Assembly (NCBI GenBank): GCA_021848085.1 | Contig: JAJZNB010000085.1 | Span: 1 to 35,384 of the forward strand | DNA from: Actinomycetes bacterium | GTDB lineage: Bacteria > Actinomycetota > Acidimicrobiia > Acidimicrobiales > UBA8190 | Direction: 5' to 3' | Length of the DNA stretch: 35,384 nucleotides | Part shown: positions 1 through 8,573 of the stretch, piece by piece | How the letters are laid out: each line of letters opens with the position of its first letter | Numbering within the stretch: the first letter of the stretch is position 1 | The notes under the pieces: generated by a model | The model's database searches: none | The model's input: only the letters and a program-made list of their open reading frames with translations | Told to the model about the DNA's origin: nothing | Position numbers and translations under genes: made by a program

Positions 1-1
1 G

Positions 2-181
2 GCCGCCCCGGCCCCCCCCCGGGCCGGGCTCCTGGCCGGCATGCAGGTGCCGGCCAGCGCCGGCTTCGCCGGGGCGGTGGGCCCCCTCAAGTGGTTCGGG
101 CCCGGCGACAAGAACGTCACCACCCCCGGCGTGCTGGTCAAGTGGGAGAACGGCGCCGAGACGGTCGCCGCCCTCGGCTGA
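2..181 (+). CDS. ABC transporter substrate-binding protein, C-terminal end (partial)
   Basis: The gene enters the window already open and stops at the TGA at 179-181, leaving about 59 residues. The visible end contains GPLKWFGPGDKNVT and GVLVKWENGAETVAALG. This resembles the C-terminus of periplasmic-binding-protein type 1 (Peripla_BP_6/LivK-like) receptors, where a final strand carrying a lysine and a tryptophan precedes the stop. The assignment is supported by the livH-livM-livG-livF genes that follow directly. As the extracytoplasmic receptor it would set the substrate specificity of the transporter, but the ligand-binding part lies outside the window. The start is not visible. The first dozen codons are Pro/Ala/Gly-rich. 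Confidence 0.75.
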   Translation, partial: AAPAPPRAGLLAGMQVPASAGFAGAVGPLKWFGPGDKNVTTPGVLVKWENGAETVAALG

Positions 182-188
182 CGTGGTC

Positions 189-223
189 GGTGCGGCAGCC
201 GGCGGTCGTTCGGTTGCCGCACC
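189..223 (+). terminator. Strong stem-loop between receptor gene and livH
   Basis: Bases 189-201 pair with 211-223 (13 pairs, one of them G-T) around a 9-base loop. There is no T-tract, so this may be a processing or partial-termination hairpin rather than a full terminator. In transporter operons a hairpin after the receptor gene commonly keeps receptor mRNA more abundant than permease mRNA. That role is inferred here. Confidence 0.45.
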
Positions 224-292
224 CTCGTCCCGGCCCGGCGGCGCACGCCGCCCCATGACGTCTCACACCACCGACGGCGAGGGAGGCGGACC

Positions 293-1198
293 GTGAACGC
301 CCAGAGCGTCAACCAGATCATCAACGCCCTCACCCTCGGGTCGGTCTACGCCCTGTTCGCCCTGGGGCTGTCGCTGGTGTGGGGGGTGCTCGACGTGCTC
401 AACCTGGCCCAGGGGGCGCTGTTCCTGCTGGGGCCGTTCGTCGCCTACGAGGTGGCCCGGGCCCTGCCGCTGCCGCTGGTGGCCGTGCTGCCCATCGCCA
501 TGGTGGTCACCGGCCTGGTGTCGGTGGTGCTCGAGGTGGCCATCTTCCGCTACGTCCGGCGCAGCGTCGACGACCGCAAGCGCCGCGAGCTGACCATGCT
601 CATCACCAGCATCGGTGCCGCCGCCATCATCACCCAGGTGGTGGCCAACAAGACGGCCGACACCATCTTCTACATCCCCCACGCCGTGTTCCGCCCCGTC
701 ACCTACACCATCGGTCGCCACGTGCACATCACCAACCTCGACATCGTGCTGCTGGTGGCGGCCCTGGGCCTGGGGGTGGTGCTGGCCCAGTGGGTGCGCC
801 GCTCGCGCCACGGGCGGGCGCTTCGGGCGGTGGCCTTCGACGCCCGGCGCGCCGGGCTGTTCGGCGTGTCGGCCGACCGGCTGGCCGCCCTCACCTTGTT
901 CGTGAGCGGCGCCCTGGCCGCCGCCGCCGGCGTGCTGTTCTCGGTGAGCGTCGGCGGCATCGACTCGAGCGTGGGCGACAGCTACCTGCTCACCGCCTTC
1001 GCCGTGGTCATCCTGGGCGGAGTGGGCAGCGTGGCCGGCACCGTGGTGGGCGCCTTCGTGGTGGCCGGGGCCGAGACGGCGGTGACGGCCGCCGGCGTCG
1101 GCCAGTGGCAGAACGCCGTGGTCTTCGGCGTGATCCTGGTGGTGCTGGCCGTGCGTCCCGAAGGGCTGTTCCGCGCCCAGCGGACCCAGCGTGTGTAG
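293..1198 (+). CDS. livH: Branched-chain amino acid-type ABC permease LivH
   Basis: A 301-residue integral membrane permease of the BPD_transp_2 family, usual length for LivH. Hydrophobic segments alternate with short loops. The early segment is LTLGSVYALFALGLSLVWG (13-31). The family hallmark ILGGVGSVAGT lies at about 240-250, followed by a further membrane segment and RPEGLFR near the C-terminus (288-294). The GTG start at 293 is chosen because GGGAGG lies just upstream (281-286). It would form the membrane channel with LivM and receive substrate from the receptor encoded upstream. In this context, with CoA ligase and hydratase genes in the same run, the substrate may be an organic acid or a small amide rather than an amino acid. 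That is inference. Confidence 0.9.
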   Translation: MNAQSVNQIINALTLGSVYALFALGLSLVWGVLDVLNLAQGALFLLGPFVAYEVARALPLPLVAVLPIAMVVTGLVSVVLEVAIFRYVRRSVDDRKRRELTMLITSIGAAAIITQVVANKTADTIFYIPHAVFRPVTYTIGRHVHITNLDIVLLVAALGLGVVLAQWVRRSRHGRALRAVAFDARRAGLFGVSADRLAALTLFVSGALAAAAGVLFSVSVGGIDSSVGDSYLLTAFAVVILGGVGSVAGTVVGAFVVAGAETAVTAAGVGQWQNAVVFGVILVVLAVRPEGLFRAQRTQRV

Positions 1199-1288
1199 CG
1201 CCGCCTTCACCACCGCCGTGGGCGGCGTCGGCAGCACCGTCTCGGGTGCCGCCGCGGCGTGGGCCCCGGCGGCCGGGAGGTGCTGGCC

Positions 1289-2260
1289 GTGACCCATCTT
1301 GCGGTGCTGGTGGGCGGTATCAGCGCGGTGGCCGGCATCAACGCCTCCACCTTGCAGACCATGCTGGTCGATGCCCTGCTGGCCTTCAGCGTGCAGATCT
1401 GCCTGCGGGCCGGGGTCTTCTCGCTGGCCAGCGTGGCCTTCTGGTCGCTGGGGGGCTACACCGCCGGCATCATGGCCAAGCACGGGCAGCCCACCGTGGT
1501 CGCCTTCGCCGTCGTGGTGCTGGGCGCGGCGGTGCTGGGCGCCGTCATGTCGCTGGCCCTGGGCCGGCTGCGGGGCCTGTACCTGGCCATGGCCACCGTC
1601 GCCCTGGACCTGGTGGTGGTGGTGCTCATCACCAACGCCACCTCGCTCACCGGGGGCGCCGAGGGGCTCTTCGCCATCCCGATCCGCCTGGGCACCCGCT
1701 CCACCCTGGCCATCGTGGTGGTCGCCGTCGTCGGGCTGGCCTGGAGCGAACGGGGCCGGGCCGGTCAGGTCATCCGGGTGCTGCGCAACGACAGCGACGT
1801 CGCCGCCGCTCTGGGGGTCGAGGTCCGGCGGGCCGAGCGGGCCGTGTTCGTGGCCAGCGCCGTGCTCGGCGCCTTGTCAGGGGCGTCGTACGCCTTGCTG
1901 TTCAGCACCATCCAGCCCAGCCAGGGCGGCTTCTCGGCCATCGTCACCGCCCTCACCATCGTGGTCCTCGGCGGCATGGACACCTGGGTGGGAGCCCTGG
2001 TGGGGGCGCTGGTGGTGGTCGGCCTGCCCTTGTGGGTGACACCGATCAGCAATTGGACCGGGGTGATCTACGGCGCCGCCATCGTGGTGGTGGCCCTGGC
2101 GGCGCCGCGGGGACTGGTCGGGCTGGTGGGCCAGACGATCCGCCGACTGTCGGCGCTGGGCCACGGCCAGCACCGCCTGCGGCTGATGGCGGCTGGTGAG
2201 CCGGGCGGTGTCCCCGGGACGCCGGCGCCGGTCGACGACGCCGCCCAGGGGGTGTCGTGA
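1289..2260 (+). CDS. livM: Branched-chain amino acid-type ABC permease LivM
   Basis: The second permease subunit, 323 residues from the GTG at 1289. Several hydrophobic helices are visible, together with the family segment GRLRGLYLAMATVALDLVVV and the late VVLGGMDTWVGALVGALVVV, which corresponds to the conserved glycine-rich loop of the BPD_transp_2 fold. An in-frame GTG at 1259 would add ten residues. I prefer 1289 because GGGAGG at 1275-1280 sits eight bases before it. A 90-base linker separates it from livH. The stop overlaps the livG start (GTGA at 2257-2260), so translation of permease and ATPase is probably coupled. Confidence 0.88.
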   Translation: MTHLAVLVGGISAVAGINASTLQTMLVDALLAFSVQICLRAGVFSLASVAFWSLGGYTAGIMAKHGQPTVVAFAVVVLGAAVLGAVMSLALGRLRGLYLAMATVALDLVVVVLITNATSLTGGAEGLFAIPIRLGTRSTLAIVVVAVVGLAWSERGRAGQVIRVLRNDSDVAAALGVEVRRAERAVFVASAVLGALSGASYALLFSTIQPSQGGFSAIVTALTIVVLGGMDTWVGALVGALVVVGLPLWVTPISNWTGVIYGAAIVVVALAAPRGLVGLVGQTIRRLSALGHGQHRLRLMAAGEPGGVPGTPAPVDDAAQGVS

Positions 2261-3174
2261 GCGCCCCCGACCAGGCGCCGGTGGTGCCGGCGCTGGTGGC
2301 GGCGGACGACCTGCAGGTCCGCTTCGGCGGCGTCACCGCGGTGGCCGGGGTGTCGTTCACCTTGGACGCCGGCCAGTGCTGCGGGCTGATCGGCGCCAAC
2401 GGCTCGGGCAAGAGCACCTTGCTGGCCGCCTTGTCGCGGCTGTGCCACGGCCAGGAGCACGGCGACATCCGCCTGGCCGGCACCAGCGCCATGGGCTGGA
2501 CGCCGGCCCGGGTGGCCCGTTGGGGCGTGGCCCGCACCTTCCAGACGGTGCGGCTGGTGGCCGACCTCGACGTGGCCGAGAACGTGCTGGTGGGGGCGAC
2601 ACCCGCCTCGCTGGCCTCGTCGGCGGACGAGCCCGACTCGTCGGCCCCAGCATCGAGAGCCGGCACCGCACCATCGAGAGCCGGCGCCGGCGCCGGCGGT
2701 GGCCCGGGCGGCTTCTGGCCGCGCCGCCGCCGGCGGGCCGCCGAGGCGGCGGCCCGGGTAGAGGAGGCCCTCGACATCGTCGGCGTGGGCGAGCACCGCC
2801 GCCGGCGGCCCGACGAGCTGCCCTACGGGCTGCAGCGGCGGGTGGAGATCGCCCGGGCCATCGTGGCGCGGCCACGGGTGCTGCTGCTCGACGAGCCCAC
2901 CGCCGGCATGACCGGCGCCGAGCGGGCCGAGCTCGGCGAGCTGTTCCGCCGCCTGGCCGAGGGGGGGATGGCGGTGCTGGTGGTGGAGCACGACGTGCGC
3001 TTCGTCACCACCACCTGCGACGTCGCCTTCGCCCTCGACGCCGGCGCCGTCATCGCCCGGGGCACCCCCGAGCAGGTGATCGCCAGCCCCGAGGTGCGCC
3101 AGGCCTACCTGGGCACCGCCGCCGCCGGGCCTGCAGCGCCGGGCCCCGCCGCCACCGGAGGATCGGCGCCATGA
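2257..3174 (+). CDS. livG: ABC transporter ATP-binding protein LivG
   Basis: A 305-residue ATPase. Walker A is GANGSGKST (46-54). The signature region is the LivG-typical LPYGLQRRVEIARA rather than LSGGQ. Walker B is VLLLDEPTAGM, followed by the switch histidine in VVEHDVRF. It is longer than a usual LivG (about 255 residues). The excess lies in an Ala/Ser/Gly-rich stretch at about 116-153, between the Q-loop region and the signature, which contains a tandem DNA duplication, and in a Pro/Ala/Gly-rich C-terminus. It starts at the GTG overlapping the livM stop and ends in an ATGA overlap with livF. It should power the transporter on the cytoplasmic face as a heterodimer with LivF. Confidence 0.88.
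   Translation: MSAPDQAPVVPALVAADDLQVRFGGVTAVAGVSFTLDAGQCCGLIGANGSGKSTLLAALSRLCHGQEHGDIRLAGTSAMGWTPARVARWGVARTFQTVRLVADLDVAENVLVGATPASLASSADEPDSSAPASRAGTAPSRAGAGAGGGPGGFWPRRRRRAAEAAARVEEALDIVGVGEHRRRRPDELPYGLQRRVEIARAIVARPRVLLLDEPTAGMTGAERAELGELFRRLAEGGMAVLVVEHDVRFVTTTCDVAFALDAGAVIARGTPEQVIASPEVRQAYLGTAAAGPAAPGPAATGGSAP
2651..2685 (+). repeat. 21-base tandem duplication inside livG
   Basis: The 14-mer CATCGAGAGCCGGC occurs at 2651-2664 and again at 2672-2685, a 21-base (seven-codon) period. In the livG frame it encodes repeated SRAG within a low-complexity insertion. The period keeps the reading frame, so this looks like a tolerated in-frame expansion in a surface loop. Confidence 0.7.
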
Positions 3175-3899
3175 GCCTGCTCGAGGCCAGGGACGTGACG
3201 GTTCGCTACGGCGGCATCGTGGCCGTGCGCGGCGTGTCGCTGCAGGTGGAGGCGGGCGAGGTGGTGGCCCTGCTCGGCGCCAACGGGGCCGGCAAGAGCT
3301 CGCTGCTCAACGGTCTCGTCGGCCTGGTGCGCGGCACCAGCGGGTCGGTGCTGCTCGAGGGCCGCGAGGTCGGGCGCCAGCCGACGTTCCGCCGGGCCCG
3401 GGCCGGGCTGGTGCAGGTCCCCGAAGGCCGTGGCGTCGTCGCCACCCTCACCGTGGAGGAGAACCTGCTGCTCGGCGCCTACACCCGCCGGGGTCGTGGC
3501 GCCGCTGCCGAGGCGCTGGCCTCGGTCTACCAGCTGTTCCCCGTGCTCGAGGAGCGGCGCCGGGTGGGCGGGGCCATGCTGAGCGGCGGCGAGCAGCAGA
3601 TGCTGGCCGTCGGGCGGGCCATGGCCGGAGCACCGCGCTGCGTCGTGCTCGACGAGCCGTCGGTGGGCCTGTCGCCTCTGATGGTCGACACCGTCTTCGC
3701 CAAGATCCGGGCCATGGCCGACACCGGCATGGGGGTGCTGCTGGCTGAGCAGAACGTGCCGGCCAGCCTGGCCATCGCCGACCGGGTCTACGTGCTCCAA
3801 CGCGGCGAGGTGGTGGCCAGCGGCACGGCGGCCGCCATCGGCGCCGACGACGCCATCATGGCCGCCTTCCTCGGCCTGGCCGACGGGGCGCGACGGTGA
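3171..3899 (+). CDS. livF: ABC transporter ATP-binding protein LivF
   Basis: A 242-residue ATPase of the LivF type and normal length. Walker A is GANGAGKSS (36-44). The Q-loop region contains the LivF-typical VPEGRGVVATLTVEENL. The signature is LSGGEQQMLAVGRAM, Walker B is CVVLDEPSVGLSP, and the switch region has LLAEQN (glutamine in the His position, as is common in LivF). It starts at the ATG overlapping the livG stop and ends in a GTGA overlap with the enoyl-CoA hydratase gene. That overlap ties the transporter to the catabolic genes in one mRNA. It is the second nucleotide-binding subunit of the importer. Confidence 0.9.
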   Translation: MSLLEARDVTVRYGGIVAVRGVSLQVEAGEVVALLGANGAGKSSLLNGLVGLVRGTSGSVLLEGREVGRQPTFRRARAGLVQVPEGRGVVATLTVEENLLLGAYTRRGRGAAAEALASVYQLFPVLEERRRVGGAMLSGGEQQMLAVGRAMAGAPRCVVLDEPSVGLSPLMVDTVFAKIRAMADTGMGVLLAEQNVPASLAIADRVYVLQRGEVVASGTAAAIGADDAIMAAFLGLADGARR

Positions 3900-4648
3900 G
3901 CGACCCGGCGCCGCGCCTGCAGGTTGGCAGGCCGCGGCCGGGGGTGGCGCTGGTGACCATGGACCGCCCCGACAAGCGCAACGCCATGGACCCCCGGTTC
4001 TTCCACGAGCTCATCGCCGTCATGGGCCAGCTCGGTGCCGACCCGGCCGTCCGCGCCTGCGTGATCACCGGCGCCGGCCCGGCCTTCTCGGCCGGCGGCG
4101 ACCTCGCCTCGTTCGCCGAGCTGCACGACACCGCCGACCACCGGCGCCAGCTGTCGCTGGTGTTCGACGCCTTCGGATCGGTCGAGCGGGCCGGGGCGGT
4201 GGTGGTGGCGGCAGTCAACGGCGTGGCCTACGCCGGCGGCCTCGAGCTGGTGCTGGCCTGCGACCTGGCCGTGGCCGCGGCTGGCGCCCGCTTCGCCTTC
4301 AAGGAGGTGGCCGTCGGCCTGATGCCCGCCTTCGGCATGCTGCGCGCCCGCCAGCGCATCGGCGAGGGCTGGGCCCGTCACCTGGTGCTCAGCGCCGACG
4401 ACATCGACGCCCACCAGGCCGAGCGCCTCGGCCTGGTGCAGCAGGTCGTCCCCGACGACGAGGTGGTGGAGGTCGCACTGGGCCTGGCCGAGCGCATCGC
4501 CGCCCACCCGCCGCTCGGGCCGGCGGTGGCCAAGCAGGTGCTGTCCATGGGCCTCGACGCCGGCGACGTGGCCGCCCGTGAGGCCACCGCGATGCTCTTC
4601 GCCACCGAGGAGCACCGAGCCGCCGTCGAACGGTTCCTGGCTCGCTGA
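3896..4648 (+). CDS. Enoyl-CoA hydratase/isomerase (crotonase family)
   Basis: 250 residues, a standard crotonase length. The oxyanion-hole segments are FSAGGDL (64-70) and YAGGLEL (112-118). Both acidic residues that act in classical hydratases (Glu144 and Glu164 of rat mitochondrial enoyl-CoA hydratase) appear to be present as Glu117 and Glu137, with the same 20-residue spacing. A hydratase activity on 2-enoyl-CoA is therefore plausible. The usual IPGAGGTQRL stretch is altered to MPAFGMLRAR, so substrate preference may differ from fatty acyl-CoA. The start is the GTG overlapping the livF stop. It probably acts in the cytoplasm on intermediates produced from the imported compound. Confidence 0.88.
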   Translation: MSDPAPRLQVGRPRPGVALVTMDRPDKRNAMDPRFFHELIAVMGQLGADPAVRACVITGAGPAFSAGGDLASFAELHDTADHRRQLSLVFDAFGSVERAGAVVVAAVNGVAYAGGLELVLACDLAVAAAGARFAFKEVAVGLMPAFGMLRARQRIGEGWARHLVLSADDIDAHQAERLGLVQQVVPDDEVVEVALGLAERIAAHPPLGPAVAKQVLSMGLDAGDVAAREATAMLFATEEHRAAVERFLAR

Positions 4649-4650
4649 GG

Positions 4651-4685
4651 CACGACCAGCCCATGCCACGACCAGGCACGACCAG
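4651..4685 (+). repeat. Short direct repeats between hydratase and ligase genes
   Basis: CACGACCAG occurs three times, at 4651-4659, 4667-4675 and 4677-4685, in the 61-base linker before the ligase gene. No protein need be read here, because the preferred ligase start is at 4710. It is one of several unrelated intergenic repeats in this window. Confidence 0.7.
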
Positions 4686-4709
4686 CAGGGAGCGACCCGA
4701 GATGCCCCG

Positions 4710-6317
4710 ATGACCACCGTGGAGCCAAGTTCGCAGCCGCCTCGCACCATGGGCGAGTGGGTCCGTCAGCGCGCCGCCCGCTACGGCGACAAGCACGCCC
4801 TCGACGTGGCCGACGTGCGACGCACCTACCGCCAGGTCGACACCGAGAGCGACCGGATGGCCGCCGGGCTGGCCAGCCTGGGCCTGGGGGTGGGCTCCCA
4901 CGTCTGCACCATGCTCAAGAACAGCGTGGAGAGCATCGACGTCTGGTTCGCCCTGGGCAAGCTCGGCGCCGTCGAGATCCCGGTGAACACCGCCACCCGC
5001 GGCGCCTCGCTGCAGTACCTGGTGGACCAGTCCGACGCCGAGGCGCTGGTGGTCGACGAGGAGTACCTCGAGCGGCTGGCCGCGGTGGCCGACGATCTGC
5101 CCAAGCTCGGCCACGTGGTGGTCCGAGGCGAGGGGCGGGCGGTGGAGGTGGCGCTGCCGGAGAAGCTGGCCTTGCACGACCTCAGCGAGCTGTACCGCGA
5201 CGACGACCCGCCGCGTCCGGCCATCGACGGCGACGACCCCAACGTCATCATCTACACCTCGGGCACCACCGGCCCGGCCAAGGGCGTGGTGCTCAGCCAC
5301 GAGGCCAACCTCGAGCTGGCCCGCCACACCGTGGCCCTCATGGGCTACACCGAGCACGACGTCCTGTACACCGCCTTCCCGCTGTTCCACATCAACGCCC
5401 GCTACACCAGCGTGGTGGCCGCCCTGGAGTGCGGTGGCAGCCTGGTGATGGACCAGCGCTTCTCGGTGAGCCGCTTCTGGGACATCTGCCGGGCCAAGGG
5501 TGTCACCGCCTTCAACTTCCAAGGGGCGTTGCTGCTCATGCTGATCAAGCAGCCCGAGCGACCCGACGACGCCGACAACCCGGTGCGGGTGGCCTTCGGG
5601 GCGCCGGTGCCACCGGAGATCTACCACGAGCTCATCGGGCGCTTCGGGGTGCGCGTCGCCGAGGTCTACGGCATGACCGAGGTGGCCAACACCGTCGAGA
5701 ACCGGCTCGACTCGTTCAAGGTCGGGGCAGCCGGCCGCGAGGCGAGCCGCTTCGAGGTGCGCGTCGTCGACGGCGAGGACCGGTTCGTGCCGCCCGGCGT
5801 GGCCGGGGAGATCGTGGTCCGGCCCAAGAAGCCGGGCATCATGATGCTGGAGTACTACAAGATGCCCGAGGCCACGGTGCGGGCCTTCCGCAACCTGTGG
5901 TTCCACACCGGCGACCGGGGCCGGCTCGACGAGGACGGCTACCTCACCTTCCTCGACCGCATGAAGGACGCCATCCGCCGCCGGGGCGAGAACATCTCCT
6001 CGTGGGAGGTGGAGAAGACGGTCAGCGCCTTCCCCAGCGTGCTCGAGGCTGCCGCCTACGGGGTGGCCTCCGAGCTGAGCGAGGAGGAGGTCATGATCGC
6101 CGTGGTGCCCCGCCCCGGCCACCGCGTCGACATCCCCGCCCTGCTGGAGCACTGCGTCGACAACCTGCCGCACTTCGCCGTCCCCCGCTACGTGCGGTTC
6201 CTCGACGAGCTGCCCAAGACGCCGTCGCAACGGGTCGAGAAGTACCGGCTGCGGACCGAAGGGGTCACCGCCGACGCCTGGGACCGCGAGGAGCACGGCT
6301 TCGTCGTGCGCCGCTGA
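4710..6317 (+). CDS. Acyl-CoA ligase, CaiC-like (ANL superfamily) 1
   Basis: 535 residues. It should activate a carboxylic acid to its CoA thioester through an acyl-AMP. Motif A3 is YTSGTTGPAKG (182-192), A5 is YGMTE (320-324), A7 is TGD (400-402) and A8 is RRRGENIS (423-430). The C-terminal A10 region reads PKTPSQRVEKY, so Arg508 stands where most ligases have the catalytic lysine, and Lys511 is three residues later. The VTADAWDRE tail is like crotonobetaine/carnitine-CoA ligase homologues. The ATG at 4710 is chosen because the family N-terminus begins a few residues later. Upstream in-frame codons cross the repeat-containing linker. It is the last gene of the transporter operon and probably activates the imported compound. 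Confidence 0.88.
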   Translation: MTTVEPSSQPPRTMGEWVRQRAARYGDKHALDVADVRRTYRQVDTESDRMAAGLASLGLGVGSHVCTMLKNSVESIDVWFALGKLGAVEIPVNTATRGASLQYLVDQSDAEALVVDEEYLERLAAVADDLPKLGHVVVRGEGRAVEVALPEKLALHDLSELYRDDDPPRPAIDGDDPNVIIYTSGTTGPAKGVVLSHEANLELARHTVALMGYTEHDVLYTAFPLFHINARYTSVVAALECGGSLVMDQRFSVSRFWDICRAKGVTAFNFQGALLLMLIKQPERPDDADNPVRVAFGAPVPPEIYHELIGRFGVRVAEVYGMTEVANTVENRLDSFKVGAAGREASRFEVRVVDGEDRFVPPGVAGEIVVRPKKPGIMMLEYYKMPEATVRAFRNLWFHTGDRGRLDEDGYLTFLDRMKDAIRRRGENISSWEVEKTVSAFPSVLEAAAYGVASELSEEEVMIAVVPRPGHRVDIPALLEHCVDNLPHFAVPRYVRFLDELPKTPSQRVEKYRLRTEGVTADAWDREEHGFVVRR

Positions 6318-6326
6318 GGCCTGGGT

Positions 6327-6346
6327 GGGCCGGCTGACCTCGGCCC
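6327..6346. terminator. Stem-loop between convergent genes
   Basis: GGGCCG (6327-6332) pairs with CGGCCC (6341-6346) around an 8-base loop. It lies in the 32-base gap between a plus-strand and a minus-strand gene that end facing each other. The position suits a bidirectional terminator, but the stem is short and lacks a T-run. Confidence 0.4.
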
Positions 6347-6349
6347 GGG

Positions 6350-8020
6350 TCAGAGCCGCGGGTGGTGGACGGCTTCGGCGGCGGCTGCCTCGCCAGCCAG
6401 GAAGCCGAAGGTGACGGCGGGACCGATGGTGCCGCCGGGGCCGTAGTAGGCCTGGCCCGTCGGCGCCGCCGCGCAGTTGCCGGCGGCGAACAGCCGGGGG
6501 ATGGGCGAGCCGTGGACGTCGACGACCCGACCGGTGGGATCGATGACCGGACCGCCTTTGGTGTCGAGGGCGCCGGGCCCGAGGATGATGCAGTGGCAGG
6601 GCCCGTCGGTGTCCAAGGGGCGCATGGTGGGGTTGGGCAGCCCCGGACGAGGCGGTCCGGCCCAGGCCCGCTCGAGCAGGGAGCCGCCGCGGCCGAAGTC
6701 CCGGTCGGTCCCCTCCACCGCCATGGTGTTGAAGCGGGCCACGGTGCCGGCCAGGGTGGGGGTGAAGGTCGGCCCGAGCCGGACGCTGCCGATGGCGGCG
6801 CCCATCTGGGCGAGCCGGGCGTCGATGACGGCGGCCAGCCCGGCCAGGTCCGGTGCCGACAGCATGTTCTGGTGGCCCTCGTCGGGCCCGGGCACCGGCC
6901 AGCGAGGGCGGGTGGTGGGCCGGTCGTCGTGCAGCACGGCGTCGTCGAAGATCATGAACAGCAAGAAGTTGGGGTACTCCAGGCGGCTGGGGTCCCAGAC
7001 GTGGTGGATCTGACCGCGGTCGTTGTAGGCCATCTTCTCGTTCATGACCCGCTCACCGAACCGGTTGACCATCACCATGGAGTCGCCGAACGGGTAGACG
7101 CAGTCGTGGGGTGTCCGCCGGTCCCGCAGCGCCAGCTCCACCACCACCTGGCTCCACCAGGCGTGGGCCATGGCGCCGAGGGCGGCGCCAGCCCGGATGC
7201 CGATGCGGACGAAGTCGCCGCGGGCGCTCGCCGCGGCCGCTCCGCCCAGCACCGGACCCCGCAGAAAGGCCGAGACCAGCTGCTCGTCGTGGAGGAAGCC
7301 GCCGGTGGCGAAGACCACGGCCCGCCGGGCGCCGGTGAGGACGGTGGCCGTGCCCCGGTGGGCCTCGACCCCGACGATGACCCCGTCGCCGTCGCGCACG
7401 AGGTCGACGACACGGGTCTCGCTGCGGACGCGCACCGACAGGGCCGCGGCGGCACCCAGCATGGCGTCGACCAGCACCTGGCCTCCGGTCGGGCCCTCGC
7501 CGGGGCGGGAGCCGTCGGGCATGCGGATCTTGACGGCCCGCCCCACCGGCATCTCGTCCTCGGGGAACGGTGCGTAGTAGTCGGGATAGTCCGGGTCCAC
7601 GGCGTCGTCGTAGGGGATGGCGCCCAGAGCGGCCAGCTCGGTGAAGGCGCGGGGCCCGTGGTCGACGAAGGCCTCGAGGAGGGCCAGATCGTCGGGGCGC
7701 AGGCCCCACCCCGGTGCGTCGGGGGCGAAGCGGGTGGGATGGGCGCCACGGGCCAGGAAGCGAAGCGCCCGCTGGCGGTCGTCCACCAGGCCGGCGGCCG
7801 CCATCACCGGGTTGCCCGGGATCCACATGACCCCGCTCGACTTCGCCGTGGTCCCACCGGGGTGGTTGGCGGCATCGAGGACGGTGACCGACGCCCCGCC
7901 TCGGGCGGCGGCCAGGGCGGCGGACAGGCCGGCGGCGCCCGTCCCCACCACGACGACGTCGGCCACGTCGTCCCACTCGCGACCCCAGGGATCAGGCGGT
8001 GTGTCGGGTTCGTCGGACAC
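6350..8020 (-). CDS. FAD-dependent dehydrogenase, 3-ketosteroid delta1-dehydrogenase (KstD)-like
   Basis: 556 residues of the FAD-binding 2 (fumarate reductase/KstD) fold. The N-terminal dinucleotide site is VVVVGTGAAGL (23-32), followed by HPGGTTAKSSGVMWIPGN (53-70), which is close to KstD. Near the C-terminus YYGPGGTIGP matches the KstD active-site element in which Tyr487 and Gly491 (Rhodococcus KstD1 numbering) act; here these are Tyr525 and Gly529. Tyr332 in the NEKMAYND segment may match Tyr318. It would introduce a C=C bond next to a ring ketone. The GTG at 8020 is chosen, with GAAGGAG just upstream. It is the third gene of the minus operon behind a MaoC pair. A steroid substrate is not implied, because related enzymes act on other cyclic ketones. 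Confidence 0.82.
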   Translation of the reverse strand: MSDEPDTPPDPWGREWDDVADVVVVGTGAAGLSAALAAARGGASVTVLDAANHPGGTTAKSSGVMWIPGNPVMAAAGLVDDRQRALRFLARGAHPTRFAPDAPGWGLRPDDLALLEAFVDHGPRAFTELAALGAIPYDDAVDPDYPDYYAPFPEDEMPVGRAVKIRMPDGSRPGEGPTGGQVLVDAMLGAAAALSVRVRSETRVVDLVRDGDGVIVGVEAHRGTATVLTGARRAVVFATGGFLHDEQLVSAFLRGPVLGGAAAASARGDFVRIGIRAGAALGAMAHAWWSQVVVELALRDRRTPHDCVYPFGDSMVMVNRFGERVMNEKMAYNDRGQIHHVWDPSRLEYPNFLLFMIFDDAVLHDDRPTTRPRWPVPGPDEGHQNMLSAPDLAGLAAVIDARLAQMGAAIGSVRLGPTFTPTLAGTVARFNTMAVEGTDRDFGRGGSLLERAWAGPPRPGLPNPTMRPLDTDGPCHCIILGPGALDTKGGPVIDPTGRVVDVHGSPIPRLFAAGNCAAAPTGQAYYGPGGTIGPAVTFGFLAGEAAAAEAVHHPRL

Positions 8021-8159
8021 GGTGCTCCTTCGTAGGTTGGGCGGCGGTCGAGGCCGCGTCGTTCGAGGTCTGGTGGTCGAGCTGGCGGTGGCGGAAGGCG
8101 GGTCTCGGCGGCGGGCGGGCGACGACGCCGGGGCGGGCCACAGGGGCGCCGGATGGCCG

Positions 8160-8573
8160 TCAGGCGGGCAGCAGCACCCGGGCCTGGCCGGCCATGACCG
8201 TGTCGTCACCGCGCCGCAGCCACACGTCGCAGGTGGCCAGCGTCCCGCCCCGGTCGGGCTCGACGGCGGTGACCGTCCCGCCGGCCACCAGCCGGTCCCC
8301 GGCGAACACGTTGGCCAAGAAGCGCACCCGCAGCCTCCGCAGGTGCTGGTGCCCGCCGGCCCAGGCGGCCAGCATGTTGGCCACGTAGGCCATGTTGTTC
8401 GGCCCCTGGTTGACGGGCCGGTCGCCCATGCCCAGCCTCCGCACGGCGGCCACCTCCCAGTGGATGGGGTTGGGATCGGCCAGCAGGGCGGCCATGGTCT
8501 TCATCTTCTCGGCATCGACCGCCTCCACCACCCACTCGGGCAGGGCGTCACCCACCGACGCCGGGCCGCTCAC
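8160..8573 (-). CDS. MaoC-like hotdog hydratase, catalytic subunit
   Basis: 137 residues, one hotdog domain. The hydratase motif of (R)-specific enoyl-CoA hydratases is visible as DPNPIH, with Asp33 and His38 as the expected catalytic pair. The GTG start overlaps the stop of the upstream hotdog gene (GTGA), so the two are probably translated together. Single-domain MaoC proteins with this motif often work with a motif-less partner (HadAB, ChsH1/ChsH2 type) to bind bulky acyl-CoA esters. A 139-base gap without recognisable signals separates it from the KstD-like gene downstream. Confidence 0.85.
   Translation of the reverse strand: MSGPASVGDALPEWVVEAVDAEKMKTMAALLADPNPIHWEVAAVRRLGMGDRPVNQGPNNMAYVANMLAAWAGGHQHLRRLRVRFLANVFAGDRLVAGGTVTAVEPDRGGTLATCDVWLRRGDDTVMAGQARVLLPA

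Noticed and set aside
8021-8209. Longer N-terminus for the KstD-like protein, up to 8209
   Set aside because: The extension is Pro/Arg-rich, overlaps the MaoC gene's 3' end and lacks a ribosome binding site. The GTG at 8020 has GAAGGAG just upstream.
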